Assembly: GCA_964512655.1 (NCBI GenBank)
Contig: CAZEJT010000009.1
Location: 1-64,000, forward strand
Direction: 5' to 3'
Source of the DNA: VBOC01 sp964512655
GTDB taxonomy: Bacteria > Bacteroidota > Ignavibacteria > UBA10030 > SZUA-254
Length of the DNA stretch: 64,000 nucleotides
Position numbers and translations under genes: made by a program. Positions 26,268-36,076 of this stretch are shown here, piece by piece. Under the pieces are notes generated by a model that saw nothing but the letters and a program-made list of their open reading frames with translations, made no database searches and was not told where the DNA came from. How positions within the stretch are numbered: position 1 is the first letter of the stretch; every line of letters begins with the position of its first letter.

Positions 26268-26738
26268 ATGAAGTCCAGCGAGGTCAAGTTGAAGGGGCAG
26301 AAGGGGGTCGGGACGAGAGCAGCTGCGGGAAGAACCACCACGATCAGGCAGAAAGAGTTCATCTCGGCCAGGCCGGTCGAAATATACGACGCCTTTCTGA
26401 ACGCGCAAAAACATTCGGCGTTCACGGGCGCGCGTGCTACGAATGATCGCTGGGTGGGCGGCAAGTTCACGGCTTGGGACGGATACATTTCGGGAAAAAA
26501 CCTTGCCCTTGAAAACGGCAGGCGCATCGTCCAGGAGTGGAAGACCACCGAGTGGCCGACAGGATGCAAGCCATCCCTCCTTGAGTTTACCTTCAAACCG
26601 AAGGGCGCCGGGACGGTGGTCACCATGGTTCAGAAAGATGTGCCTTCCGTCCAGGCGGGCAATTACCGGAGAGGATGGACGGATTATTACTGGATGCCGC
26701 TGAAGAAATACTTCGGCCGGCACACTTCTCCGGAGTAA
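26268..26738 (+). CDS. SRPBCC / AHSA1-like domain protein
   Basis: 156 residues. After a basic N-terminal tail of about 25 residues, the chain follows the AHSA1/SRPBCC pattern: TIRQKEFISARPVEIYDAFLN, then GGKFTAWDGYISGKNLALENGRRIVQEWKT, an LEFTFKPKGAGTVVTMVQ strand, and a terminal amphipathic helix with YYWMPLKKYF. The fold makes a hydrophobic ligand cavity; the ligand is unknown. GGAGGG precedes ATG 26268 by about 5 nt. It stands alone between two long intergenic gaps. Confidence 0.88.
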   Translation: MKSSEVKLKGQKGVGTRAAAGRTTTIRQKEFISARPVEIYDAFLNAQKHSAFTGARATNDRWVGGKFTAWDGYISGKNLALENGRRIVQEWKTTEWPTGCKPSLLEFTFKPKGAGTVVTMVQKDVPSVQAGNYRRGWTDYYWMPLKKYFGRHTSPE

Positions 26739-26859
26739 CGAACACAAACGACGGGTCGCTGTACCGATGCAATGGACTGCTTCGGCGATGACGGCGACCG
26801 GGTTCAGTAGAACGCGATAACAGTCTTTATCATTCAAAAACACCGCATCGGGGGTATTT

Positions 26860-27909
26860 TTGGAGACTAAACTTCGCGTCCTCATACTGGAAGACAACCC
26901 GATCGACGCCGAGCTGACCGAGAACGCGCTTCTGCGGGGAGGAGTCGAGCTCGAGGCGCGGCGGGTCGATACGAAGGATACATTCCTTCGGGAGCTGGAA
27001 AGCTTCGCTCCAAATCTCATCCTCGCGGATTATTCGCTCCCCTCGTTCGGAGGAATGGCCGCGCTCGACATCTGCAAGAAACGCTGTCCGGACGTGCCCT
27101 TCATCGTGGTTTCAGGCGTCATCGGCGAGGAGTTCGCCATCGAGACCCTGAAGCAGGGCGCGACCGATTACGTGCTCAAGCAGCGGCTTTCCAGGCTTGT
27201 GCCCGTCGTGCGCCGCGCTCTCCGCGAGTCGGAAGAGCGCATCAAACGGAAACTCACCGAGAGCGCCCTCCGCGAGAACGAGAAGAAATTCCGCGAGCTG
27301 TTCAGCAACCTGAACGACGCGGTCCTCCTCTACCAGCTGACCGACGGCGCCAGGCCGGGGCGCATTCTCGAGGTCAACGACGCGGCGTGCAGAATTCTCG
27401 GCTACGAACGATACGAGCTCCTCGAGATGTCGCGAAGTGACATCGGCTCGAAAGACGACGCCGACATCCTGAACAAGACTCTCAGGAACAAGGAACGGAA
27501 CGGCAGCTTCACGTTCGAGACCACCTTGGTCTCGAAGGAGGGAGCGAAGATCCCGTTCGAAATCAATACGCGGGTATTTTACATGAAAGGGGAACAGGTC
27601 GTCCTCTCGATCGCCCGCGACATCACAGAGCGGAAGCAGTCGCAGGCCCAGCAGGAAAAACTGATCGAAGAGCTCCAGCAGGCGCTGGCGCAGGTGAAGT
27701 CGCTTAAGGGCCTCCTGCCGATCTGTTCGTGGTGCAAGCGCATCCGCGACGACAAGGGGTACTGGCTCGAAGTCGAGGCGTATCTGCACGAACACTCGGA
27801 GGTGGATTTCAGCCACGGGATCTGCCCCGACTGCATGGAAAAGTACAAGAAAATGCACATGGAGAAGAGGGGAGCAAAGGGGATGCAGAGCGGTTCTACG
27901 GGTGGGTAA
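26860..27909 (+). CDS. Response regulator with PAS domain and four-Cys C-terminal module
   Basis: 349 residues from TTG 26860. A CheY-like receiver (1-120) has the acidic pair ED at 11-12, phospho-acceptor Asp57 in LADYSLP and a late YVLKQRLSRL segment. A PAS domain follows (about 135-260; FRELFSNLNDAVLLY, then ILGYERYELLEMS). After a short coiled coil comes LKGLLPICSWCKRIRDDKGYW and a FSHGICPDC segment, with Cys289, Cys292, Cys322 and Cys325. Two CxxC pairs about 30 residues apart suggest a zinc-ribbon-like fold. I recall this tail from many bacterial PAS/response-regulator proteins, but it has no known function. No effector (DNA-binding or GGDEF) domain is present. The stop overlaps the M16 gene start by 8 bp. 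Confidence 0.88.
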   Translation: METKLRVLILEDNPIDAELTENALLRGGVELEARRVDTKDTFLRELESFAPNLILADYSLPSFGGMAALDICKKRCPDVPFIVVSGVIGEEFAIETLKQGATDYVLKQRLSRLVPVVRRALRESEERIKRKLTESALRENEKKFRELFSNLNDAVLLYQLTDGARPGRILEVNDAACRILGYERYELLEMSRSDIGSKDDADILNKTLRNKERNGSFTFETTLVSKEGAKIPFEINTRVFYMKGEQVVLSIARDITERKQSQAQQEKLIEELQQALAQVKSLKGLLPICSWCKRIRDDKGYWLEVEAYLHEHSEVDFSHGICPDCMEKYKKMHMEKRGAKGMQSGSTGG

Positions 27910-30721
27910 CCCGAACCGTTTCCTTGCCGCGGATCTCCTCACGCTCGCATTCATCCTTCTCCCGGCCAGGATGCCGGCGGGCGAAGGTATCCGGGGTTCA
28001 AAGCTCCTTGCGATGGACTCCTCGATCGCCAAACGGACCCTTCCGAACGGCCTCACCTATTACATCCGAGTAAATCACAAGCCGGAGAAGCGCGCCGAGC
28101 TGCGGCTCGTCGTCCGCGCGGGCTCGATCCTCGAGGATGAGGAACAGAGAGGCCTCGCCCACTTCGTCGAGCACATGGCGTTCAACGGGACGGCGCACTT
28201 CAAGAAGCAGGAGCTCGTGAGTTATCTGGAGTCGGTGGGGATGCGCTTCGGGCCCGACGTGAATGCATACACGAGCTTCGACGAGACCGTCTTCATGCTT
28301 CAGATCCCGACGGATTCCGCGGAGATTCTGGACAAGTCGTTCGTCATACTCGAAGACTGGGCTCATGCAATCAGCTTCGACGACGACGAGATCGACAAGG
28401 AACGCGGGGTGATCGTCGAGGAGTGGCGGCTTGGCAGAGGGGCAGGGGCCCGCATGCGGGACAAGCAGTTCCCGGTGCTCTTCAAAGATTCGAGATACGC
28501 GGAGCGCCTTCCGATAGGCCTGAAGCCCGTCATCGAGACGAGCCGACACGAGACGATCAGACGGTTCTACCGGACTTGGTATCGTCCTGAGCTCATGGCG
28601 GTCATCGCGGTGGGCGACTTCGACCCAGCCCGCATCGAACGCCTCATCCGGGACCACTTCGAGAATCTCAAGAGCACGCCGCACGCCCCGGAACGTGCCT
28701 ATTCTCCCGTCCCCGATCACGACCAGACCCTGTACGCAATCGCCACGGATTCCGAGGCGACGCTTTCCAGCGTAGGCGTCGACTACCTCCACGAAGTCGA
28801 AATCGACAGCACCGAGGCGGATTACCGCCGCCTGATCGTGGAAGGGCTGTACAACAGCATGCTGAATCAGCGGCTGGAAGAGCTGACCAAGAAGCCCGAT
28901 CCGCCGTTCCTCTTCGCTTCGTCTTCTCACGGGATGCTCGTCCGAACCAAGAGCGCATATTCTCTCGATGCGGGAGTGAAAGACAACGGCGTCGTCCGGG
29001 GACTGGAGGCAGTGCTGACGGAGGCGAAACGAGTGCAGCGCCACGGCTTCACACAGCCGGAGCTCGACCGCCAGAAGAAGGAGTTTCTCAGGGCGATCGA
29101 AGACGCCTACCAGGAGAGGGATAAAACGGAGTCCGAGAATTTCGCGTCGGAGCTGGTCCGGAATTTCCTTGAGGACGAGCCGGCCCCCGGCATTGCAAAC
29201 GAGTTCGAACTGTATAAGAGGTATGTCCCGACGATCACTCTTGAGGAAATCGACAGCCTCGCGCAGGAATGGATGACCAGCCGGAACAGGGTGATCCTCG
29301 TGAACGCCCCCGAAAAGGCGGGACTTCACACGCCGACCACCGCAGAGCTGGCGGCGGCCTTCGACAGCGCGGAAGCCCGGGAGATCAAGGCCTACGCGGA
29401 CGCGGTCTCCGGCGTTCCTCTTATGTCTTCGCTCCCCGCCCCGGGCACTCTTGTCGAGGAGAAAGAAGTCGCGTCCGTCGGCGCGAAGGAGTGGGTCCTC
29501 TCCAACGGCGTCCGCGTGATCATCAAGCCGACCGACTTCAAAAACGACGAGGTCCTTTTCTCCGGATACAGCCCGGGAGGATCGTCGCTCGTGGCTGACA
29601 GCGACTACATTTCGGCCGTGACCGCGACATCTGTTGTGGAAGAGGGCGGCCTCGCGGGATTCGATGCGATCACGCTTCAGAAAATGCTGGCCGGAAAGAT
29701 CGTCAGCGTGAGCCCGTATATCGGCGAGCTCGAAGAGGGCTTGTCCGGAAACGCTGCGCCGCAGGATCTTGAGACGATGTTTCAGCTGATCTATCTCACC
29801 TGCACCCAGCCGAGGAAGGACAGCACCGCCTATCTTGCCTACCGGTCGCGCATCAGGGCGTATCTGGAGAACCGGAGCTCCCGGCCCGAGTCCGCCCTCG
29901 AAGACACGATCGGGGTGACCCTTGCGCAATACCACAAGAGGCGGCAGCCCTGGACGCAGCAGCTTTTCGAGCAGATGAATCTGGGATCGTCCCTGCGTAT
30001 CTATCGCGACCGGTTCGCCGACGCGAGCGGGTTTACATTCGTGATCGTGGGAAACGTGACAGAGGAGATGCTCCGGCCTTTCGTCCTCCGGTACCTGGGC
30101 GCGCTCCCATCGCTCCGCCGGGGGGAAACGTGGAAAGACGTCGGCGTCAGGCCCCCGAGAGGCGTCGTTGAGAAGTCCGTCAAAAAGGGGATCGAGCAGA
30201 AAAGCCAGGTGCAGATGATTTTCACCGGGCCATTCTCCTGGTCGCAGGACAACCGGTATACACTCAACTCGCTGACAAGCGCCCTGGAGATCCGCCTGCG
30301 GGAGATTCTGAGGGAGGAGAAAGGGGGGACGTACGGGGTTTCCGTGTCAGGATCGGCCGAGCGGGACCCTTCGGCGCGGTACACTCTCAGGATCGGGTTC
30401 GGGTGCGCGCCCGGAAGGGTAGAGGAGCTTACGAAAGCCGCAGTTGCCGAGATCGAGCGGGTCAAGGACTCGGGATTCGACGATACGTATGTCGAAAAAG
30501 TGAAAGAAGAGCAGCGGCGCGAGCGCGAGACCGACGTGAAGCGGAACGGATTCTGGCTGTCGAACCTGAAGTTCTATTACCAGAACCGCGAAGACCCCGC
30601 GAGGATCAACAGGTATAACACCCTGGTGGATCATCTGACCTCGGGGGCGCTTCAACAGGCGGCGAAGACGTACTTCGACATGAACAACCATGTCGACGTT
30701 GTCCTCAGGCCCCGGGAGTGA
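27902..30721 (+). CDS. M16 family zinc peptidase, two-lobed
   Basis: 939 residues from GTG 27902. A signal-like N-terminus (DLLTLAFILLPARMPA) is followed by the inverted zinc motif HFVEH (His87, Glu90, His91) with a distal Glu in DKERGVIVEEWR. That lobe spans residues ~45-480. The second half (about 505-939) is a structural M16 lobe lacking HxxEH, as in pitrilysin and PqqL-type peptidases. It probably degrades short peptides in the periplasm. Translational overlap with the PAS/receiver gene suggests co-transcription, though a functional link is not known. Length is normal for the family. Confidence 0.92.
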   Translation: MGNPNRFLAADLLTLAFILLPARMPAGEGIRGSKLLAMDSSIAKRTLPNGLTYYIRVNHKPEKRAELRLVVRAGSILEDEEQRGLAHFVEHMAFNGTAHFKKQELVSYLESVGMRFGPDVNAYTSFDETVFMLQIPTDSAEILDKSFVILEDWAHAISFDDDEIDKERGVIVEEWRLGRGAGARMRDKQFPVLFKDSRYAERLPIGLKPVIETSRHETIRRFYRTWYRPELMAVIAVGDFDPARIERLIRDHFENLKSTPHAPERAYSPVPDHDQTLYAIATDSEATLSSVGVDYLHEVEIDSTEADYRRLIVEGLYNSMLNQRLEELTKKPDPPFLFASSSHGMLVRTKSAYSLDAGVKDNGVVRGLEAVLTEAKRVQRHGFTQPELDRQKKEFLRAIEDAYQERDKTESENFASELVRNFLEDEPAPGIANEFELYKRYVPTITLEEIDSLAQEWMTSRNRVILVNAPEKAGLHTPTTAELAAAFDSAEAREIKAYADAVSGVPLMSSLPAPGTLVEEKEVASVGAKEWVLSNGVRVIIKPTDFKNDEVLFSGYSPGGSSLVADSDYISAVTATSVVEEGGLAGFDAITLQKMLAGKIVSVSPYIGELEEGLSGNAAPQDLETMFQLIYLTCTQPRKDSTAYLAYRSRIRAYLENRSSRPESALEDTIGVTLAQYHKRRQPWTQQLFEQMNLGSSLRIYRDRFADASGFTFVIVGNVTEEMLRPFVLRYLGALPSLRRGETWKDVGVRPPRGVVEKSVKKGIEQKSQVQMIFTGPFSWSQDNRYTLNSLTSALEIRLREILREEKGGTYGVSVSGSAERDPSARYTLRIGFGCAPGRVEELTKAAVAEIERVKDSGFDDTYVEKVKEEQRRERETDVKRNGFWLSNLKFYYQNREDPARINRYNTLVDHLTSGALQQAAKTYFDMNNHVDVVLRPRE

Positions 30722-30788
30722 TCCCGAATCGTTTCGCTCAGCGCGCGGTAGAAGAACTCTTTCCCGTTCCAACTCTCGACCTGCAGAC

Positions 30789-33700
30789 ATGAAACTCCTA
30801 TTCCTCCCGATCTCACTGGCGATTCTCGCGCACGCGCAGGAACCACCCGCGCGAGTCCCCATCTCGGCAGAGGAGTTATGCATCGCGGTGAAGGGGGCGT
30901 CGCGGGAAGTAGCGTTCACAAATAAGCGGGGCGGCGTCTTCTATACGGAGACGAACGCGCGCCACAGGTCATCCTGGCAGGGATGGCGCGTCATGTCGAG
31001 AAAGATCATGGAGGACTATGTCGTGGAGCTCGATGGGCGGGAGCTTTCCCGTTCTGCGGTGGTCCGCGCAAACGTGTTCCCCCACCAGCTGGCGCGGGAA
31101 TACTCGAATGGAGTCCGCGAGACCCTTACCATGGTCGATTCGGTCGACGCCCTTGTCATACAGCTCGACAGCGTCCGATCGAATAACATCGCCATCCGGC
31201 CCCTCTTCAGCGATCTCCACACTGAGGACGATTTCACCCTGAGGGCCTCTCTCGGCGCCCTCATGATCGGCCGCAACGATCAGGCAGGGGTTGCTCCCGG
31301 GGGCGGGAAGTACCCGCGATGGATCGCCCTCTCGATCATGCCTATGACCGATTTTGCGCTTTCGATTTACGAAGGGAAGGCATACGGGCGAAATTACGCG
31401 CCGGCCGTTCTCCGCTCGGGGATCAAAGGGGATCATTATGCTTTCGTCCTTGCCGCGGGCGACGATTCGATCGAGACGGCGTACAAAGTGTCGAGGATCG
31501 TTCTCGGGTGGAGCAAGGACGACCCCACGATTTCAAGACGGAGGCGCATCGTGCGGACGCTCAACGACTCGTTCATCCGGACGGATGATCCTCGACTGAA
31601 CAAGGCGCTGGGCTGGGCGAGGGCTTCACTCGACGCCCTGATCATGAACCAGAGGAAACCAGGCATCTTCGCCGGCCTCCCGTGGTTCGACGATTATTGG
31701 GGGAGGGACTCGTTCATCTCACTCCCCGGAGCCACGCTCGTCACGGGGAATTTCGCGGACGCCAGGAACATCCTCCGCTCATTCGCCGAATGGCAGGACA
31801 CAGTCACGTCGAGTCCGACGTACGGGCGAATCCCGAACCGCGTCACCACCGCCTCGATCTCATACAACAGCGCCGATGGAACTCCCCGGTTTGTCGCTGC
31901 GCTCGGAGAGTATGTCAGGTACTCCGGCGATACGGCATTCGCCCGGGAGATGTACCCTGTTGTCAGGCGCTCGATCGAGGGAACTTTGAAATACCATGCA
32001 GACAAAAACTACTTTCTGACTCACGGCGACGCGGACACCTGGATGGACGCGGCGGGGCCAAAAGGATCGTGGTCACCCCGTGGGAACCGGGGGAACGACG
32101 TTCAGGCGCTCTGGTACTCGCAGCTTGGAGAGGGCATCGGGATCGCGAAACTGGCAAGCGGCGGCGGGGGAGATCGGGCTTCCATCGGCCGGTGGTCGGC
32201 AATCAGGGACACCCTCGCATCGAACTTCAACAGGTACTTTCTTCCTCCCGGTGGAGGGCCCGTGTACGATCATCTTCAGCCCGATGGAAGCCCGGAGAAG
32301 AGCAACCGTCCGAACCAGCTCTTCACGGCGGATCTCATCAAGGAACCGAACGCCCGGCTCAGGATGTTCGAATCGGTGACCAGGAGGCTCGTGTATCATC
32401 ACGGAGTCGCAACGCTCTCACAGGATGACGAGGGTTTCCATCCGTTCCATAACAACGCTCCTTACTACGTGCCGGACGAAGCATATCACAACGGCATCGT
32501 ATGGCCCTGGCTTGCCGGCCGGTGGATCGATCTCGCGGCGGCGTACGGACTGCAGGACAGCGCGTTCGAGGTGACGCAGAATTATGTTCATCAGTTGCTC
32601 GACCGGGGAGCCGTCGGCACCCTCCCCGAGCTTATCGACGCGGCCCCCCGGCCGGGTAAGAGCGAGCCGGACCTCTCAGGGGCATACTCGCAGGCCTGGA
32701 GTCTCGCCGAGTTCATTCGGAGCTTCTATCAGGCGTACCTCGGAGTCGGCGTGGATGCGCTTCACTCGTCCATTACGCTGAGGCCGCGGCTGCCCTCATC
32801 GGTGCATCATGCGGATTTCAACGTAAGGGTCGGCCCGGCGACAGTGGCAGTCGCATATGAGCGTCGCGCCGACGGGATCGGGGTTACGCTCTCATCGCCG
32901 CCGGGCGCCCGAAATCTTGAGATCAGGATAGTTTCACCGCCGGAGTTCGGAACGGCGCGGAGGGGGAGCGCGAGAGACGGGACCGCCTCAGACAACCTCC
33001 TGCTTCAGGAAAGTTCGGTGCAGCTCGCATCCGGGACGCGTCTGAAGCTTGTCATCGCGAGGAACGGAATTGCGGTAGAGGGAGGCCAGGCGACTCTCGT
33101 GCTCGGGTGGGCGGATACACTCGTGACGCCCAACCCTGCCGTGTTTGCGGGTCTGCGGCTCGCAACTCCCGTTATCCATCCCGGCCTGAAAGCCCTGCAC
33201 CCGCCCCCGTACAAGATTCTGAGCGGCGCGGAGATAAAAGCGAACGACGGCGCGGCGAACGTACTCTACGAAGCTGCCGATCCCGAGGGGGACGATAAGG
33301 GTCCGGGCGGCTATGCCTATCCTCTGACATCCTCCCTGAAACCGGGCAGCCTCGATCTCGTACACTTTACCGTTTCTTCCGGCGGAAGCGGGATCCACTT
33401 CAAGCTTCAGTTCAGGAATCTCTCCGATCCGGGCTGGCATCCTGAGTACGGCTTTCAACTCACCTACGCCGCGATCGCCATCGACAAGGGAGGAACCAGG
33501 GGATCGGGTCAGAGAAATGTCGGAATGAATGCACGCTATTCGTTCTCTCCAGGATTCGAGTACGAGAGTATCATTTACATCGGAGGAGGAATAGAGGTTC
33601 AGGATTCGAAAGGGGACATCCTTGCCGAATACCTCCCCGCGCCATCGGACGCGGGCAACCCGCTCGGCGACGCCGCGTCGAAGACGATCGAATTTACGAT

Positions 33701-33899
33701 TCCGGCGGAGTTGCTCGGGACTCCGCAGGCCGACTGGCGATATGCAGTCCTCGTCGGCGCTCAGGAGGACCACGGGGGCGCCGGGATCGGCGAATTCCGG
33801 AACGTCGAGGCGAAGGCGAGCGAGTGGGCGGGCGGGGGGAAGAAGAGTCCAAGGGGCTCCAATGTCTATGACGAACTTTTGCCGAAGAAGTCGCGCTGA
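30789..33899 (+). CDS. Exported glycogen-debranching-type glycoside hydrolase (GH133-like) with glucodextranase C-terminal module
   Basis: 1036 residues from ATG 30789, which gives a signal peptide (MKLLFLPISLAILAHAQ). Residues ~40-270 are a beta-sandwich of the debranching-enzyme N-terminal type. An (alpha/alpha)6 barrel follows (about 280-690) with the amylo-alpha-1,6-glucosidase signature WGRDSFISLPG and acidic motifs GDADTWMDA and NGIVWPWL. After a linker, residues ~820-1020 carry DPEGDDKGPGGYAYP, the opening of the glucodextranase-like C-terminal binding module. Debranching enzymes of this type are normally cytoplasmic, so a signal peptide plus a binding module suggests use of external or periplasmic alpha-glucan. 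The long open frame from 30690 overlaps the M16 gene and lacks a signal peptide. Confidence 0.87.
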   Translation: MKLLFLPISLAILAHAQEPPARVPISAEELCIAVKGASREVAFTNKRGGVFYTETNARHRSSWQGWRVMSRKIMEDYVVELDGRELSRSAVVRANVFPHQLAREYSNGVRETLTMVDSVDALVIQLDSVRSNNIAIRPLFSDLHTEDDFTLRASLGALMIGRNDQAGVAPGGGKYPRWIALSIMPMTDFALSIYEGKAYGRNYAPAVLRSGIKGDHYAFVLAAGDDSIETAYKVSRIVLGWSKDDPTISRRRRIVRTLNDSFIRTDDPRLNKALGWARASLDALIMNQRKPGIFAGLPWFDDYWGRDSFISLPGATLVTGNFADARNILRSFAEWQDTVTSSPTYGRIPNRVTTASISYNSADGTPRFVAALGEYVRYSGDTAFAREMYPVVRRSIEGTLKYHADKNYFLTHGDADTWMDAAGPKGSWSPRGNRGNDVQALWYSQLGEGIGIAKLASGGGGDRASIGRWSAIRDTLASNFNRYFLPPGGGPVYDHLQPDGSPEKSNRPNQLFTADLIKEPNARLRMFESVTRRLVYHHGVATLSQDDEGFHPFHNNAPYYVPDEAYHNGIVWPWLAGRWIDLAAAYGLQDSAFEVTQNYVHQLLDRGAVGTLPELIDAAPRPGKSEPDLSGAYSQAWSLAEFIRSFYQAYLGVGVDALHSSITLRPRLPSSVHHADFNVRVGPATVAVAYERRADGIGVTLSSPPGARNLEIRIVSPPEFGTARRGSARDGTASDNLLLQESSVQLASGTRLKLVIARNGIAVEGGQATLVLGWADTLVTPNPAVFAGLRLATPVIHPGLKALHPPPYKILSGAEIKANDGAANVLYEAADPEGDDKGPGGYAYPLTSSLKPGSLDLVHFTVSSGGSGIHFKLQFRNLSDPGWHPEYGFQLTYAAIAIDKGGTRGSGQRNVGMNARYSFSPGFEYESIIYIGGGIEVQDSKGDILAEYLPAPSDAGNPLGDAASKTIEFTIPAELLGTPQADWRYAVLVGAQEDHGGAGIGEFRNVEAKASEWAGGGKKSPRGSNVYDELLPKKSR

Positions 33900-33944
33900 A
33901 CTATCAATGATTCAATCACCAACCTCAACGAAAGGAGCACTACC

Positions 33945-34532
33945 ATGCTGAAGCGATATGCGATTATTGCCCTCCTGGCGGGCGTTCCGTTTTTCTGCCA
34001 GACCGGACCCGACTCGGCTCAGGCGAGGGACGAAAAGAAAGCGACGGTTGGCGGATTCAGGGGAGACGCGCTGGCCCAGGCCGCCGACGTCGAGAAGAAG
34101 ATCGAGGATCTCGCCCAGGCCATGCCGGACGATAAGTACTCCTGGAGGCCGATGGAAGGAGTCCGCTCCGTCAGCGAAGTGTACATGCACATCGCCGGGG
34201 CGAATTATCTCTTCCCGACCTTCATGGGCGTCAAGAAGCCGGAAGGCCTTGAGAGAGACATGGAGAAGAACATAACCACCAAGGCGAAGGTGCTTGAGGC
34301 GTTGAAGGCCTCCTTTGAACATTTCCGGATGGCGGTCAACCAGACGCCCGATGAATCGCTTTCGAAGAAGACCAAGATGTTCGGGGAGGAGACGACGTAT
34401 ATGAACGTCATTTTCACCCAGGTGGCCCACATGCACGAACACCTCGGCCAGTCAATCGCCTACGCCCGGATGAACCACGTCGTGCCCCCCTGGACGGCGG
34501 CTGAAGAGGCGGCAGCGAAGAAAACGAAGTAG
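33945..34532 (+). CDS. Exported DinB-like protein
   Basis: 195 residues. A signal peptide (LKRYAIIALLAGVPFFCQ) precedes a four-helix DinB/YfiT-like domain with the metal-site histidines in VSEVYMHIAGANY and VAHMHEHLGQSIAYARMN. DinB-like proteins bind a divalent metal through three histidines, and many are thiol-dependent transferases. Export to the periplasm is unusual for the superfamily but common in FCB genomes. AAAGGAGC precedes the ATG. It follows the debranching enzyme by 45 bp and may share its transcript. Confidence 0.86.
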   Translation: MLKRYAIIALLAGVPFFCQTGPDSAQARDEKKATVGGFRGDALAQAADVEKKIEDLAQAMPDDKYSWRPMEGVRSVSEVYMHIAGANYLFPTFMGVKKPEGLERDMEKNITTKAKVLEALKASFEHFRMAVNQTPDESLSKKTKMFGEETTYMNVIFTQVAHMHEHLGQSIAYARMNHVVPPWTAAEEAAAKKTK

Positions 34533-34582
34533 TGATCCGGCAGGCGCACCCTTGAGGATGTGTCGTTATGCAGTTATGGTCG

Positions 34583-34620
34583 CGCCGGCTAAAGCCGGCG
34601 CCTACAAGATGCGCCTACGG
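34583..34620 (+). repeat. REP-like palindrome, family A, plus duplicated tail
   Basis: Full copy at 34583-34605 (arms GCCGGC/GCCGGC, tail GCCTAC), followed by a lone tail GCGCCTAC at 34611-34618. Lies between two convergent genes. Confidence 0.78.
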
Positions 34621-34654
34621 GTGCAGGGATCCCGCCCGAGTATAAGAGTGCAGG

Positions 34655-36076
34655 TTACGGTCCGCGCCTAAGCGTGATCACCCTTCCCACAGTCCATACG
34701 AGGAGGCTCGCGAGCAATCCGGGATACATCGGCTCGATGCCGAGAGAATAAGCTCCGGATACGCTCATCGTGCCTGAGACCAGCCACCCGAGCGAAATCA
34801 GCCATCCCGACGCCATGGCCGTGAACGCGCACCAAGCGGGTATCCTGAGGAGTTCGAAGTAGCTTGCCAGCAGGGGAATGAGCAATCCCGGGATGATCAC
34901 CGTTCCGATCGTGTACCAGATCCTGATGACGCTCGGGATCCCCACCCCAATGACGATCGACAGGATGAATGCGATGAGCAGGCCTGCCCGAGTGTACCGG
35001 GCGGAGAGCCCGGCTGATCCTGCAAGCCCACCGCTCGCGACGCTTCCCCTCCGCAACCGCAGGTAGATATCCCTCCCAAGCGTCTGCGCAGACACGAACG
35101 CAAGAGTATTGAGCGTCGACATTATCGTTGCCAGCATCCCCACGTAGAAGAGCCCCTTCGCGATGGACGGGAGGACCTCCTCGGCGAGCATCGGGTACGC
35201 CATCATCGGTTCCTGAAGGCCCGGAAGGGAGGCGCGGGCGTATAGCCCCGCGCTTGCCGTCATGAAATCGAAGAGGAACCAGAAGAATATCGAGATCAGG
35301 ATGCCGCGTTTGGCTACTTTCCCGCTTTTCGCCGCATAGCATCGCTGATGAAAAGCCGGATCCACCAGAGTCCACAATGCAATGAAAAACCATACCAGAA
35401 TGTACTGGATGGAGTTACCGCCATGCCACGTGAGGTGCAGGGGAGGGAGGTTGGCCTGGAGATACCCGAGCCCCCCGAACCGGCCCCAGCAGTACGGGAG
35501 GATAACGGCAAATCCGATGAACATGAGGAAAAACTCAAACACGTCTGTTTCGACGTCGGCGCGGAATCCACCCAGGAACAGATAAGACACAGCGGTTACC
35601 GCGGTCACGATGAGGCTTACAAGGAGACTCCACCCGAACAGCATCTGCAGGAATACGCTCAGCATCAGGATGTACGGGGCGGGAGTCATGAGGATGAACG
35701 TCAGTACTGACCCGAGCACCGCTGTTTTCCTGTCGTAGGCCGCCTCGAGTTTGTCCGGGATAGTGAAGAGATTCGTGTCCCGGATTTTTTCGGCAAGGAA
35801 GAATGCGAAGACCGCCGCGAAGATATAGTACGGGACCCCCTGAACGGCCCAGTTCGATATGCCATACCGGTACGAGAACTCTCCGACTCCCAGAATTCCC
35901 CCATACCAAGTCGAGACGAGCGTCATGACGAAAATCGGGAGGGTGAGAGTCCTTCCCGCAAGAAGGAAATCCTCCTCGGAGGTAGTCGTCCTCCGCGCCG
36001 AGCGAAAACCTACATAGAGGACGCCTCCGAAGTAGAGGAGTATGATGGCGACGTCGGCAACGGAGAGATGAATCAT
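34655..36076 (-). CDS. Na+/solute symporter (SSS family), predicted thiamine transporter
   Basis: 473 residues from ATG 36076, overlapping the thiamine pyrophosphokinase stop by 4 bp. About 13 hydrophobic segments are seen. The SSS signature region appears as VGFRSARRTTTSEEDFLLAGRTL near the N-terminus (typical GRSL/DFLLAGR motif), and the segment STWYGGILGVGEFSYRYG is typical of SSS helix 2. Members co-transport pantothenate, proline, sugars or vitamins with Na+. Being third in a TPP-riboswitch operon, the most economical inference is import of thiamine or a precursor, filling the place of PnuT in other FCB genomes. A ThiV-type SSS transporter is known under TPP control elsewhere. Confidence 0.88.
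   Translation of the reverse strand: MIHLSVADVAIILLYFGGVLYVGFRSARRTTTSEEDFLLAGRTLTLPIFVMTLVSTWYGGILGVGEFSYRYGISNWAVQGVPYYIFAAVFAFFLAEKIRDTNLFTIPDKLEAAYDRKTAVLGSVLTFILMTPAPYILMLSVFLQMLFGWSLLVSLIVTAVTAVSYLFLGGFRADVETDVFEFFLMFIGFAVILPYCWGRFGGLGYLQANLPPLHLTWHGGNSIQYILVWFFIALWTLVDPAFHQRCYAAKSGKVAKRGILISIFFWFLFDFMTASAGLYARASLPGLQEPMMAYPMLAEEVLPSIAKGLFYVGMLATIMSTLNTLAFVSAQTLGRDIYLRLRRGSVASGGLAGSAGLSARYTRAGLLIAFILSIVIGVGIPSVIRIWYTIGTVIIPGLLIPLLASYFELLRIPAWCAFTAMASGWLISLGWLVSGTMSVSGAYSLGIEPMYPGLLASLLVWTVGRVITLRRGP

Noticed and set aside
27998..29935. 645-residue open frame antisense to the M16 peptidase
   Set aside because: It mirrors an M16 gene with intact HFVEH and has no motif of its own.
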